This document shows, piece by piece, positions 16,968 to 25,135 of a DNA stretch of 38,539 bases. A program made the position numbers and the translations under genes. Source of the DNA: CAZQHK01 sp964593455 (GTDB lineage: Bacteria > Muiribacteriota > CAYSPT01); NCBI GenBank assembly GCA_964593455.1, contig CAZQHK010000040.1, forward strand, positions 1 through 38,539. Direction: 5' to 3'. The notes beneath the pieces are model-generated. The model was not told the origin of the DNA and searched no databases. It was given only the letters and a program-made list of their open reading frames with translations. Position 1 is the first letter of the stretch; each line of letters starts with the position of its first letter.

Positions 16968-17432
16968 GGAGTGAGTTTCCTTCCTTTCGCTCTTTCTCGC
17001 TCACCGGGTAATATTTCTATTTTATTTTGGATTCAATTTTACACCCGTTTGAAAAAAACACCATACAAATACTACATAAATAGCATCATATTTGTTCTTC
17101 AAGCGTTGGAGTTCGCTTCGTTTTGAAGTCCGTGTTTCCGCTCTCCTGACAGTGGGTATTGGCAACACAGAGAAGAGGATGAATTGATCTTGACAGGTAC
17201 AGGCGCACGACAACCGATAAAGCGGATCACCCAAATACCTCCCTGTATTTGATCCGGTACAACTTTCAGGATGCTACTTATAGTTTCCTGCATTGGTGAA
17301 AGTGATGCAAAAAAGAGGCCAATCTTGTGATAAAGCCGGTTTTGAATATATTTACTCTTAAGGCCGTACAGATCTTGAACAGATGTAAATAGCTGAGTGT
17401 TTTGATTCAGAACAGTTTTGTAGGGGAAGGGG
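16968..17432. other. 465-bp intergenic stretch between the receiver gene and oppF
   Basis: It is AT-rich near the receiver gene, where a possible promoter lies at 17008-17036. I see no convincing gene, terminator hairpin or copy of the repeat family. The small minus-strand ORFs here lack good start sites and protein-like composition. Confidence 0.5.
17008..17036 (-). promoter_or_regulatory. Possible promoter of the receiver gene
   Basis: Minus-strand TTGAAT (17036-17031), 17 bases, TATTAC (17013-17008), about 40 bp before the ATG at 16967. Weak match in AT-rich DNA. Confidence 0.35.
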
Positions 17433-18416
17433 CTAGACCAGGTGGCAGGCGGCCAGGTGATCGGCGCCGATGTTACGCATGGCCGGTTCCTTTTCAGTAC
17501 AGAGGGTCACGGCCTGCCGGCAGCGCGTCCGAAACCGGCAACCGGAGGGCGGATCCATAGGGCTGGGCACATCACCTTCCAAAATGATCTGATTTTGCTC
17601 AGCCGCCCGGTCCGGATCCGGAATGGGAACCGAGGAAAGTAAAGCCCTGGTGTATGGGTGAGCGGGATTCTTGTACAGTTCATTGCATTCGGATACCTCT
17701 ACCAGTTTTCCCAGGTACATGACCCCGATTCGGTTGGAGATGTGTTTTACCATGGACAGGTCATGGGCGATGAAGAGATACGTGAGGCCGAGTTCTTCCT
17801 GCAGGTCTTGAAGCATATTTACCACCTGGGCCTGGATAGAGACATCAAGGGCTGAAATCGGCTCGTCGCAGATAATGAAAGCAGGATCGACGGCCAGGGC
17901 CCTGGCTATACCGATACGTTGGCGCTGCCCCCCGGAGAACTCGTGGGGGTAGCGGCTGGCGTGCTCTTGGCTCAGACCGACCTGTTCCAACAACCCGAAT
18001 ATGCGCTGCTGGCGCTTGTGGCCTCTGACTAAACGGTGGATATCCAGGGGTTCTCCAATGATATCAGCCACGGTCATACGGAGGTTAAGGGACGCGAAGG
18101 GGTCCTGAAAGATCATCTGCATTGATTTTCTTAACGGTTTCATCTGATTTTCAGTCTTGTGGGAGATGTCGTTACCGTCAAACACGATCTGTCCGCCGGT
18201 TGGGTCATACAATCTAATAATAGTCCGGCCGACGGTTGATTTCCCGCATCCGGATTCTCCTACCAGGCCGAACGTCTCACCGCTCCTGATGGTAAAACTG
18301 ACACCGTCCACGGCCCGGACAAACCGGTCCTTTCCCCAGAAAAACGACGTGTTTACCGGGAAATATTTCTTCAAATCCGTCACTTTTAGCAGCGTTTTGT
18401 TTAAGTTTAGGCTCAT
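17433..18416 (-). CDS. oppF: Oligopeptide ABC transporter ATPase OppF
   Basis: 327 residues, the second ATPase of an Opp/Dpp importer; it hydrolyses ATP on the cytoplasmic face with OppD. Walker A is GESGCGKST, the signature is FSGGQRQR, Walker B is FIICDEPISALD, and the C-terminal oligopeptide domain has the Cys cluster (GCRFRTRCRQAVTLC) that in relatives can hold an iron-sulphur cluster. The ATG overlaps the oppD stop by four bases, so the two are translationally coupled. It is the last gene of oppBCDF. Confidence 0.95.
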   Translation of the reverse strand: MSLNLNKTLLKVTDLKKYFPVNTSFFWGKDRFVRAVDGVSFTIRSGETFGLVGESGCGKSTVGRTIIRLYDPTGGQIVFDGNDISHKTENQMKPLRKSMQMIFQDPFASLNLRMTVADIIGEPLDIHRLVRGHKRQQRIFGLLEQVGLSQEHASRYPHEFSGGQRQRIGIARALAVDPAFIICDEPISALDVSIQAQVVNMLQDLQEELGLTYLFIAHDLSMVKHISNRIGVMYLGKLVEVSECNELYKNPAHPYTRALLSSVPIPDPDRAAEQNQIILEGDVPSPMDPPSGCRFRTRCRQAVTLCTEKEPAMRNIGADHLAACHLV

Positions 18417-19402
18417 GATAATTCTGCTTCCCGGTTAATCTGCCAGCATCTGGCCAGATGGTTGTGGTTAACCTTGATGATCGGCGGCAGTTCTGTCACG
18501 CATATTCGCATAGCCTCCGGGCAACGCTCGCCGAAAGGGCACCCCGGCGGCGGTTTGATGAGATCGGGTGGTGAGCCGATAATGGGGACCAGCCGTCGTT
18601 TTTCTTCTGCGTCAAGTCTCGGCACCGATTGCAAAAGCCCGCGAGTGTACGGATTGCGGGAATCATAGAAGATGTTCCGGGCGGAGCCTGCCTCCAGGAC
18701 CAGGCCGCCGTACATGACCACGATACGGCTACAGATATCAGCTACGATACCCAGGTCGTGAGTAATCAAGATGATTGAAGTGCCGAACTTCCCTTTCAGA
18801 ATCTTCATCAGGCGTAGAATCTGGGACTGGATAGTCACATCCAGGGCAGTGGTGGGCTCGTCTGCGATAAGCAATGAAGGGCGGCAGGAAAGCGCCATAG
18901 CGATCATCGCCCGTTGGCGCATACCGCCGGAGAATTCGTGCGGATAACAATCAACCCGGTCGTCGGGAGAAGGTATCCCTACCAGTTCCAGCATCCGGAC
19001 TGTTTTCTCACGCGCCTTTTTACGGGCAAGATTCCGGTGTCTCAACAGCGCTTCCATAATCTGGTTGCCGATGGTGAAAACCGGATTGAGTGAAGTCAAT
19101 GGGTCCTGGAATATCATGGCGATCTCATTTCCCCGGACGGCTACCATTTGTTTGTCGGTCTTCCGATTCAGGTCCTTTCCACCAAAAAGAATTTCACCAC
19201 CAGTAATCCGGCCGGGTTCCGGGATCAACCGCATGATGGAGAGTGCCGTCACGCTCTTACCGCAACCGGACTCACCAACGATTCCCAAAACCTCTCCTTG
19301 CCGAACATTGAAACTGACGCCTCGTACGGCCTGGACCTCGCCAAGATGTGTGAAAAAGGAAGTTTTCAAGTCATGAACTTCCAGCAGATTGTTATCTTGC
19401 AT
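18413..19402 (-). CDS. oppD: Oligopeptide ABC transporter ATPase OppD
   Basis: 329 residues from the ATG at 19402, which has gaggtg seven bases upstream; the GTG at 19417 would overlap that site. Walker A GESGCGKSV, signature FSGGMRQR, Walker B LLIADEPTTALD and the C-terminal Cys segment GCPFGERCPEAMRIC place it as OppD/DppD. It follows oppC by 40 bp and overlaps oppF by four bases. Confidence 0.95.
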   Translation of the reverse strand: MQDNNLLEVHDLKTSFFTHLGEVQAVRGVSFNVRQGEVLGIVGESGCGKSVTALSIMRLIPEPGRITGGEILFGGKDLNRKTDKQMVAVRGNEIAMIFQDPLTSLNPVFTIGNQIMEALLRHRNLARKKAREKTVRMLELVGIPSPDDRVDCYPHEFSGGMRQRAMIAMALSCRPSLLIADEPTTALDVTIQSQILRLMKILKGKFGTSIILITHDLGIVADICSRIVVMYGGLVLEAGSARNIFYDSRNPYTRGLLQSVPRLDAEEKRRLVPIIGSPPDLIKPPPGCPFGERCPEAMRICVTELPPIIKVNHNHLARCWQINREAELS

Positions 19403-19442
19403 GTTCACACACCTCACTTTCTACGCTTCTTGCTCACGTCTC

Positions 19443-20639
19443 TTATTTGCGCAGGCGCGGATCGAGGGCGTCCCTGAGCCCGTCTCCAATAAAGTTAAAA
19501 CCCAGCATGGTCAAACAGATCGCCAGGGATGGGAATAAGAGCTGGTAACCGTAAGAACGAAGACCTCCCAGGGCGTCGTTAGCCAGTGTGCCCCAGGAGG
19601 CCATGGGAGCGTTCACCCCCAGCCCGATGAAACTTAAGAAAGACTCGGTAAAAATGGCGTTAGGAATCATCATGGTCAAAGCGACGATAATCGATCCCAT
19701 GGCATTAGGAATAAGATGACGGAGCATGATCCGCATCCGGCCGGCGCCAAGGCTACGGGCAGCCAGGATGAACTCCTGCTCCCGGAGGCTCAATGTCTGT
19801 CCCCTGACGATCCGCGCCATCCGAACCCAGTAGACCGATCCCAGGGCGAGGATGATAGTCTTGAGTCCCGGCCCGATTACCACCATCAACAGGATTACAT
19901 AGAGCATCAGCGGTACGGTGGCAATAATGTCAACGATTCGCATCATGATATTATCCACGCGTCCGCCAGCGTACCCGGCGATTCCGCCGTAGAGAACACC
20001 GATAAAAAAATTGACCAGCGTGGCTGTGAGCGCAACCAGAAGTGAAATACGAGCCCCGTGCAGGACCCGTACAAACAAGTCTCTGCCGTGAGTGTCGCTT
20101 CCAAGCAGGTAATCGCGGTTGTGGACAGTGTCGAATACCGGAATATCGTTTCCGTCTATCGTAAGAGAAAACTTCTTAGCAGATAGGTCTTGGGAGCGTG
20201 CCGCCGCGGCCGCCATGCTGTAATCGAGAAGCAGTTCCGATCCCTCTATCACATATCGTCTAAATTTCTTCAACGGGTTGTCCTCTACCGCCTCAAGCCT
20301 GGCTATCAGGTGCCCGTTTCTCGTCACGAGATACAGCCGGTACTCTTTGTGCATGTAGATGAAGGCAGTATCCGATACCCGGTAGATGTCGAACCGGGGC
20401 GGGATATTGGCCATCGGCAGGTTCTGGTCGGAATAAGAGTGAGAAGAAAACAACGGTCCGAAAAGTGCCATTAGAATGACAATCACGATAACTATCAACC
20501 CGATCATGGCCAGTTTGTTCAATTTCAACCGGCGCCAGGCGTCCTGCCAGTAGGTAAGACTCGGCCGCACTACCGTCTCGGGTATTCGTTCTTTCCGGGG
20601 AACCGGTTCCCACATGTCGGGCGGAATAGCCTCAGCCAT
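19443..20639 (-). CDS. oppC: Oligopeptide ABC transporter permease OppC with extracytoplasmic insertion
   Basis: 398 residues, about 100 more than the usual 290-310. The N-terminal cytoplasmic segment and first TM helix (LAMIGLIVIVIVILMALFG) are followed by an inserted domain at about residues 70-170 (from PMANIPPRFDIYRV through RRYVIEGSELLLDYSMAAA to SLTIDGNDIPVF) before the usual LLGSDTHGRDLFVRVLHGAR. The remaining five TM helices and the EAA loop (AARSLGAGRMRIMLRHLIPN), which contacts the ATPases, are normal. Insertions of this kind occur in some OppC homologues and may dock the binding protein. An aaagga site lies upstream. Second gene of oppBCDF. Confidence 0.94.
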   Translation of the reverse strand: MAEAIPPDMWEPVPRKERIPETVVRPSLTYWQDAWRRLKLNKLAMIGLIVIVIVILMALFGPLFSSHSYSDQNLPMANIPPRFDIYRVSDTAFIYMHKEYRLYLVTRNGHLIARLEAVEDNPLKKFRRYVIEGSELLLDYSMAAAAARSQDLSAKKFSLTIDGNDIPVFDTVHNRDYLLGSDTHGRDLFVRVLHGARISLLVALTATLVNFFIGVLYGGIAGYAGGRVDNIMMRIVDIIATVPLMLYVILLMVVIGPGLKTIILALGSVYWVRMARIVRGQTLSLREQEFILAARSLGAGRMRIMLRHLIPNAMGSIIVALTMMIPNAIFTESFLSFIGLGVNAPMASWGTLANDALGGLRSYGYQLLFPSLAICLTMLGFNFIGDGLRDALDPRLRK

Positions 20640-20666
20640 GATCTCTTGTTGTTCCTTTCTAACGGA

Positions 20667-21584
20667 TCATTCGGTCTTGATCCGGGGGTCGATAAACTTG
20701 TAAGCCACGTCCACCAGAAAGATCATCACCAGGTAGAAGGCGGCGTAGAAGATGGTAATTCCCATGATTACCGTGTAATCGCGGTTACCAACACTTTCCA
20801 CGAAGTACTTACCCATTCCCGGGATGGCGAATATCTTCTCTATAACGAATGAGCCGGTGAGAATGCTGGCCACCATGGGACCGACGTAGGTAACCACCGG
20901 AATAAGCGCGTTTTTCAAGGCGTGTTTTCCGATAACTATCAGCTCCGGTAGTCCTTTGGACCGGGCGGTCCGTATATAGTCTTGCTGCATTATTTCAAGC
21001 ATGCTGGACCGGGCCAGCCGGGATACGAAGGCCAGGGAAAACCCGCTCAAGGCAATTACCGGGCCGATATAGTGTTTCCATGAGGTCAGGCCGTGAGTGG
21101 GGAGCCATCCCAACCGGGCACTGAATGCATAAAGGATAACTGAACCCATAACGAAACTCGGTATGGTGACTCCCAGGGTAGCCAGAAAGCTCACGGCATA
21201 GTCTTCCCAGCGGTTCTGTTTCAGGGCAGAGATAACCCCCAGGGGAATTCCGAGAATAATAACCACCAGCACCGCTGTCCCTCCCAGTTTGGCGGATATG
21301 GGAAAACCTTCCAAAATGAGTTCGTTAACAGTAACTCCCACCCTCTGGAAAGAAGGTCCGAGATCGAAGGTAATCACGCCTCGAAGGTAATCCCAATATT
21401 GAACGATAAGCGGGTCATCCAGGTGATATTTCGCATTCAGGGCTTTAATTACTTCCGGCGGAAGCGGTTTTTCCCGGGTAAAGGGACCACCGGGTATGGC
21501 ATGCATCATGAAAAAGGTGATGGTGATGATGAACCACAGTGTCACCAGCATGGATATGAGTTTATTAAGAATAAATTTGGCCAC
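20667..21584 (-). CDS. oppB: Oligopeptide ABC transporter permease OppB
   Basis: 305 residues with the OppB pattern: TM1 at the very N-terminus (LISMLVTLWFIITITFFMMH), the early extracytoplasmic segment IPGGPF and the EAA loop (TARSKGLPELIVIGKHALKN). The start is the GTG at 21584: gaaggag (21596-21590) is five bases upstream, and the protein then begins with the usual KFILNKL-type sequence. A longer reading from an ATG at 21650 would start upstream of the promoter at 21604-21631 and add residues unlike OppB. The promoter implies a leader of only about 13 bases. First gene of oppBCDF. Confidence 0.94.
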   Translation of the reverse strand: MAKFILNKLISMLVTLWFIITITFFMMHAIPGGPFTREKPLPPEVIKALNAKYHLDDPLIVQYWDYLRGVITFDLGPSFQRVGVTVNELILEGFPISAKLGGTAVLVVIILGIPLGVISALKQNRWEDYAVSFLATLGVTIPSFVMGSVILYAFSARLGWLPTHGLTSWKHYIGPVIALSGFSLAFVSRLARSSMLEIMQQDYIRTARSKGLPELIVIGKHALKNALIPVVTYVGPMVASILTGSFVIEKIFAIPGMGKYFVESVGNRDYTVIMGITIFYAAFYLVMIFLVDVAYKFIDPRIKTE

Positions 21585-21603
21585 CGCGACTCCTTCGGTA
21601 TAG

Positions 21604-21631
21604 ATTATACCCTCTCGACCTAGTGTATCAA
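21604..21631 (-). promoter_or_regulatory. Promoter of the oppBCDF operon
   Basis: Minus-strand TTGATA (21631-21626), 16 bases, perfect TATAAT (21609-21604). The expected transcript start is near 21597, right beside the ribosome-binding site of oppB. Confidence 0.65.
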
Positions 21632-21649
21632 CCCACGCAAAGAAGGACA

Positions 21650-21760
21650 ACTCTTAACTGATCTCAATCTCATGCTACGTGCTTCTCCTACCTGAAAATA
21701 ATTTATTCTTCACGGCGCTGTTGCTTTACCAGGCGCTTGCTCAACGGAGGTATATTTGTT
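21650..21760 (-). repeat. Partial, inverted copy (D) of the repeat family
   Basis: cggcgctgttgct, then aggcgcttgctca and cggaggt (about 21717-21755), is the reverse complement, with few changes, of the hairpin module opening both 341-bp copies at 24738 and 25136. atctcaatctc at 21660-21670 is also shared. The two inverted hairpin modules thus bracket 21760-24738. The part nearest oppB is a mix of module and promoter-distal spacer. Confidence 0.65.
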
Positions 21761-21802
21761 AAAAAAAATAGGAGCTTGCGCTCTTCATATAAAACAGTTT
21801 TA

Positions 21803-21831
21803 TTGCAGGCTAAACAAAAATGCTTTACAAT
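21803..21831 (+). promoter_or_regulatory. Promoter of the cNMP-binding-domain gene
   Basis: TTGCAG (21803-21808), 17 bases, TACAAT (21826-21831). Downstream, gggtatc occurs twice with a 13-base period (21840-21859), a possible regulator site in the leader. Confidence 0.45.
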
Positions 21832-21901
21832 AGGTGTCCGGGTATCTCGCTAGGGTATCCATTCAGTTGAAAGAGATATAGTGTGAAGGAGGAAACGATC
21901 C

Positions 21902-22801
21902 ATGATCGATGGCGATATTTTGACTGGCACATCATTTTTTATTAAATTTACGCCCGAGGATATTGCGGTGATGGCTGAAAAGCTTTCAGTGCGGACGGTG
22001 GCAAAGAATGACACGATCATTAAACAAGGCGAAGCAGCCGGGGAGCTGTTCCTCGTCAAGCAAGGCCAGTCCAAAATGCTTCTCGATCTCGGAGCCGGCC
22101 ATGACCTCAGCCTGAACTATATCCGCCAGAATGAATGTTTCGGAGAAATGGTTATCCTGAATGAGTCCACCAGTTCCGTCACCGTGGTGGCTGAAAAAGA
22201 TGTGGAGTTGTTCGTTTTGGATCGGAACTCATTCCTGGATATTATCGAGAACCACCCGGGTACCGCACTCGTTCTTCTCAAAGCCATCGGCAGGAGCCTG
22301 AGTATACGGTTGAGGTTACTCAACATCGGTTTCAGCAGTATCCCTGAATCCCGTCGGACTCTTCCCGCCGATGATTCAGACGTCATCCGGGCAAAAGACG
22401 TGGAACGGGAGATGTTTAACCTGCTCGGAAAGATCGGCGACCTGATGACGGTCCCCACCGGGGAGGCGATTATCAAGGAGTATGGTTTTGACCGTGACCT
22501 GTTTGTCATTGAGGGCGGTACCGTGGAGATAACGAAAAGTCTTCACGGAGAAGGACGGATTTCGCTGGCGGTTCTTGGTCCGGGGCATGTACTGGGAGAG
22601 ATGTCGTTTTTCGATAAGCAGTACCGGTCGGCTGAAGTTCGCGCCCGGGAAACGGTAACAGCTTGTATTATCAGAAAAAATCACATTCAGGACCTGGCTG
22701 GCACCGATCTGTCACAGTTGAACCGTATTTTCCTGGCCATTCTGCGGAACCTCAGCCTGAAGCTGCGGCTTACCATCAAGCACTACTTGTCCACCGAATA
22801 G
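21902..22801 (+). CDS. Protein with two cyclic-nucleotide-binding domains
   Basis: 299 residues made of two cNMP-binding (CRP-type) beta-barrel domains, at about 10-130 and 165-290, with no DNA-binding helix-turn-helix and no enzyme domain. In the first domain the phosphate cassette reads CFGEMVILNESTSSVTV, where the usual Arg before S/T-A is Ser, so binding may be lost. In the second, LGEMSFFDKQYRSAEV keeps Gly-Glu and Arg-Ser-Ala, so it may still bind cAMP or cGMP. Such proteins work as sensors through contact with partners. The ATG at 21902 has a strong aaggagg site upstream and a promoter at 21803-21831. It converges with the M19 dipeptidase gene, leaving six bases between stop codons. 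Confidence 0.88.
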   Translation: MIDGDILTGTSFFIKFTPEDIAVMAEKLSVRTVAKNDTIIKQGEAAGELFLVKQGQSKMLLDLGAGHDLSLNYIRQNECFGEMVILNESTSSVTVVAEKDVELFVLDRNSFLDIIENHPGTALVLLKAIGRSLSIRLRLLNIGFSSIPESRRTLPADDSDVIRAKDVEREMFNLLGKIGDLMTVPTGEAIIKEYGFDRDLFVIEGGTVEITKSLHGEGRISLAVLGPGHVLGEMSFFDKQYRSAEVRARETVTACIIRKNHIQDLAGTDLSQLNRIFLAILRNLSLKLRLTIKHYLSTE

Positions 22802-22807
22802 GCTTCG

Positions 22808-23842
22808 TTATTTCCAGGTCTGTTCGAACACGCGGAGCCAGTTTTGGTAAGCCACCTTAGTCAGTTCTTCGTTACCGTAGCCGTGGCGCTTGAGCTTCCG
22901 CATGATTTTCGGGTACCCGGTCACGTCCTTCACCTGTTTCGGAACGGTTGCCCCATTGAAGTCAGAACCGAAAGCCACGTGGTCGATACCGATGCGCCCG
23001 GCGATGTAGTCGATGTGACGAACGATATCCGCCAGGGGCGTGTCACGGCGGTCCCGCCCGTCGGGACGCAGGAAACACACTGCAAAGTTGATTCCCACGA
23101 CGCCGCCCGAGTCCTTGACGGCATCGAGCTGTTTATCGGTCAGGTTGCGGGTACAGGGACATATACCGTGAGCATTTGAGTGCGTTGCCACCAGTGGCGC
23201 TTCCGACACTCTGGCCACGTCCCAGAAGCCTTTCTCGTTTAGATGTGAGAGATCCAGCATGATACCCAGCTGGTTGCATTCTTTGACCAGGTGGAAACCC
23301 GCGCCGGTCAAGCCCGGTCCGGTATCGGGCAACCCGGGATAAGCAAAATGCACCCCGTGTCCGAACGCGTTCGGCCGGCTCCAGACCAAACCCAGAGACC
23401 TGAGTCCGGCCCGGTAAAATACCTGGAGGGCGTTTAGATCCGGATCGATGGCTTCAGCTCCCTCGAAGTGAAGCGCCGCGGCGAAAATCCCGTTTTCCAG
23501 GCACTCTTTTAAATCATCGGTGGTGGTGACTACCTTGACCGCTTCGCGGGAGGCGGCTTCAATCCTGAAAAGATCGGCCGTCATAGCCATGCTTTGACGC
23601 ATAGCCCGGGTCTGGCTTACCGCGGGATCGGTGGCTCTATTGGTACGTGTTGCCCGTCGTTTGCCGGAGGGAACAAAACAGGCGAATAAACCTCCACCCA
23701 GGTTTCCTTTTCGGGCTCGTTCAAGGTCCAGGTGTCCCCTGCCGCCTGAGTCGAAAAACAGTTCTTCCGCCGGTTTTTTCCATCGTGCGAACCTGCCGAG
23801 AGTGTCGTTATGTCCATCGAATACAGGGGGTAGCGTATCTAT
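22808..23842 (-). CDS. Membrane-dipeptidase-type peptidase (M19) with anomalous 5' end
   Basis: A zinc dipeptidase of the M19 (renal dipeptidase) family. The obvious ATG reading (23602 to 22808, 264 residues from MRQSMAM) lacks the first metal motif, but the same frame stays open upstream and encodes FDGHNDTLGRF at 23821-23789, giving the HxD zinc ligands, then GHLDLERARKGNLGGGLFACF, typical of the family N-terminus. Other ligands are Glu in HFEGAE, His in DLSH, His in ATHSN and Asp in GSDF. The frame is closed by a TGA at 23851-23849 and has no ATG, GTG or TTG before DGHND: only an ATA at 23842, with agagg 10 bases upstream, is suitably placed. Alternatively an ATG at 23852 plus a one-base indel, most simply in the five-C run at 23830-23826, restores one ORF. 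Full length would be about 344 residues, normal for the family. It follows the HD gene closely. Confidence 0.85.
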   Translation of the reverse strand: MDTLPPVFDGHNDTLGRFARWKKPAEELFFDSGGRGHLDLERARKGNLGGGLFACFVPSGKRRATRTNRATDPAVSQTRAMRQSMAMTADLFRIEAASREAVKVVTTTDDLKECLENGIFAAALHFEGAEAIDPDLNALQVFYRAGLRSLGLVWSRPNAFGHGVHFAYPGLPDTGPGLTGAGFHLVKECNQLGIMLDLSHLNEKGFWDVARVSEAPLVATHSNAHGICPCTRNLTDKQLDAVKDSGGVVGINFAVCFLRPDGRDRRDTPLADIVRHIDYIAGRIGIDHVAFGSDFNGATVPKQVKDVTGYPKIMRKLKRHGYGNEELTKVAYQNWLRVFEQTWK

Positions 23843-23865
23843 TGTCGATCATCCTCTCAGTCCGG

Positions 23866-24663
23866 TCACAGATATTGCAGTTCTTCATCATTACACACCG
23901 TGACCAGTTCCACCAGTGGTTTGATTGGAGCGGCGTTGATCTTTGGCAGCAGGACTTCCTCCACCTGGAAGAATCCCGCCGGGTTGTGCATGGTGATAAC
24001 GATCCGGAGGGGTTTTTCTTTTCCCTTGATGATCCTGACTCCCGCGATAGAAGATGCTGAATACCGGTGGATATCTCCCATCTGGGGAATCTTGGTCAGC
24101 ATGGTTGGAATTCTGGCCCGGCCGGATGTCATGTCGCATCCGTCGGCGATGAGGACGATTCCCGCCTCGAGCGAGTTGATGGCATGTGCACCCATGTGGC
24201 CGATAATTCCTTCGGTGATGACCGATCGCATGACACGGCGGAAACCGGGGTTGTCGTAAAACTGTTCCAGGATCTCCTTGATCTGGTCCTGGGCCAGGAT
24301 AACGCTCATCAGTTCGTGATTCTGCCGGCTGACACTCATACCGAAGTCGTGGTAAAAGACAGACAACAGTATGGCAATCAGGGCGTCTTCCTCAGTACCG
24401 ACCTCTTCGGAAACCAGGTTAGGTTGTATGCCGGCTTCGATAAGCAGCGAGAACATCCGTAAGGCGTTAAGCATGGCTACTCTGATGTGCACCGGTCCGT
24501 GGTCGTTGTACCCGAGCCGTTTGATGGAAACCACGTTGGCGTAATTCTGAATGGCTTCGATTTCTTGGTTATTAAACAGGCACTTGACGACCTCCCGGAG
24601 TTTACCGGAAATCATCCGCAGAATTTTTCGTTCCAGAGCGGTTTGTTTCGGGGATTTTCTCAT
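23866..24663 (-). CDS. HD-domain metal-dependent phosphohydrolase
   Basis: 265 residues. Residues about 50-185 carry the HD fold: H55 and H59 (NDHGPVHIRV), H105-D106 (FYHDFGMS), then H156 and H160 (IIGHMGAHA) and D174 in LIADGCDMTSGRARIP. These are metal ligands as in HD phosphohydrolases; the IADGxDMTxGRARIP stretch is seen in a conserved group of HD proteins of unassigned substrate. The C-terminal about 70 residues form a beta-rich add-on (SSIAGVRIIKGKEKPLRIVI) that may be a ligand or partner domain. No signal peptide. A perfect palindrome, atgacgtcat (24677-24686), lies 14 bp upstream of the start. The M19 dipeptidase follows within about 25 bp, so they are likely co-transcribed. Substrate unknown. 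Confidence 0.85.
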   Translation of the reverse strand: MRKSPKQTALERKILRMISGKLREVVKCLFNNQEIEAIQNYANVVSIKRLGYNDHGPVHIRVAMLNALRMFSLLIEAGIQPNLVSEEVGTEEDALIAILLSVFYHDFGMSVSRQNHELMSVILAQDQIKEILEQFYDNPGFRRVMRSVITEGIIGHMGAHAINSLEAGIVLIADGCDMTSGRARIPTMLTKIPQMGDIHRYSASSIAGVRIIKGKEKPLRIVITMHNPAGFFQVEEVLLPKINAAPIKPLVELVTVCNDEELQYL

Positions 24664-24737
24664 TAGTCTTCACCTCATGACGTCATTCTACCGTATTTCT
24701 GAATTAAGTAACAGTCCACTCTTTTAAGCAGTAAACA

Positions 24738-25078
24738 AAAGAACCTCCGCTGAGCAAGCGCCTTGCACAGCAACAGCGCCGCGAAGTCAGACCCCAGGGC
24801 GGGACGGCCAGGCCAAGTTACTGGACAATATCGGAAGATATGTAGGATCGGAGAGACATCCTAGGGTCCTCTTTCCACACTTCTTGCTTATCATCTCAAT
24901 CTCTTGATCACATTTTCAGGTCGTTCGTTTCTATTGTCTTTTTCCCCACAACAGTGCCTGTTTTTCGATGAAGTCATCCTCCCACCCTCCAGCAAGAAAG
25001 CGTAGAAAGTAAGGCAGGATAAGCAAGTAAGTATTAGATTAAAGTTTATGATTGGTCTGTCCTGCGCTCGGCTGTTCG
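24738..25078 (+). repeat. 341-bp direct repeat, copy B1
   Basis: Begins with the hairpin module acctccgctgagcaagcg and ccttgcacagcaacagcgcc, continues through the blocks shared with 105-216, and ends with gcgctcggctgttcg. It matches 25136-25476 over its whole length; the only difference found by eye is G at 25066 against A at 25464. Confidence 0.95.
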
Positions 25079-25135
25079 CTGGAGCGAAAGCGCCGAGTTA
25101 AACGTAAGTTCGTCTTACTTACTAGAGAGGAGATG
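25079..25135 (+). repeat. Spacer between the duplicated repeats, holding the second arm of a hairpin
   Basis: With the end of B1, ctcggc/tcgct (25068-25080) can pair with agcga/gccgag (25083-25097), with a tgt bulge facing aagc. The same hairpin occurs at 218-257. A second small hairpin, gtaag/cttac, follows at 25105-25119. Confidence 0.6.

Noticed and set aside
23617..23817. 66-codon ORF just upstream of the dipeptidase
   Set aside because: It is an alternative frame of the dipeptidase N-terminus, not a separate gene.
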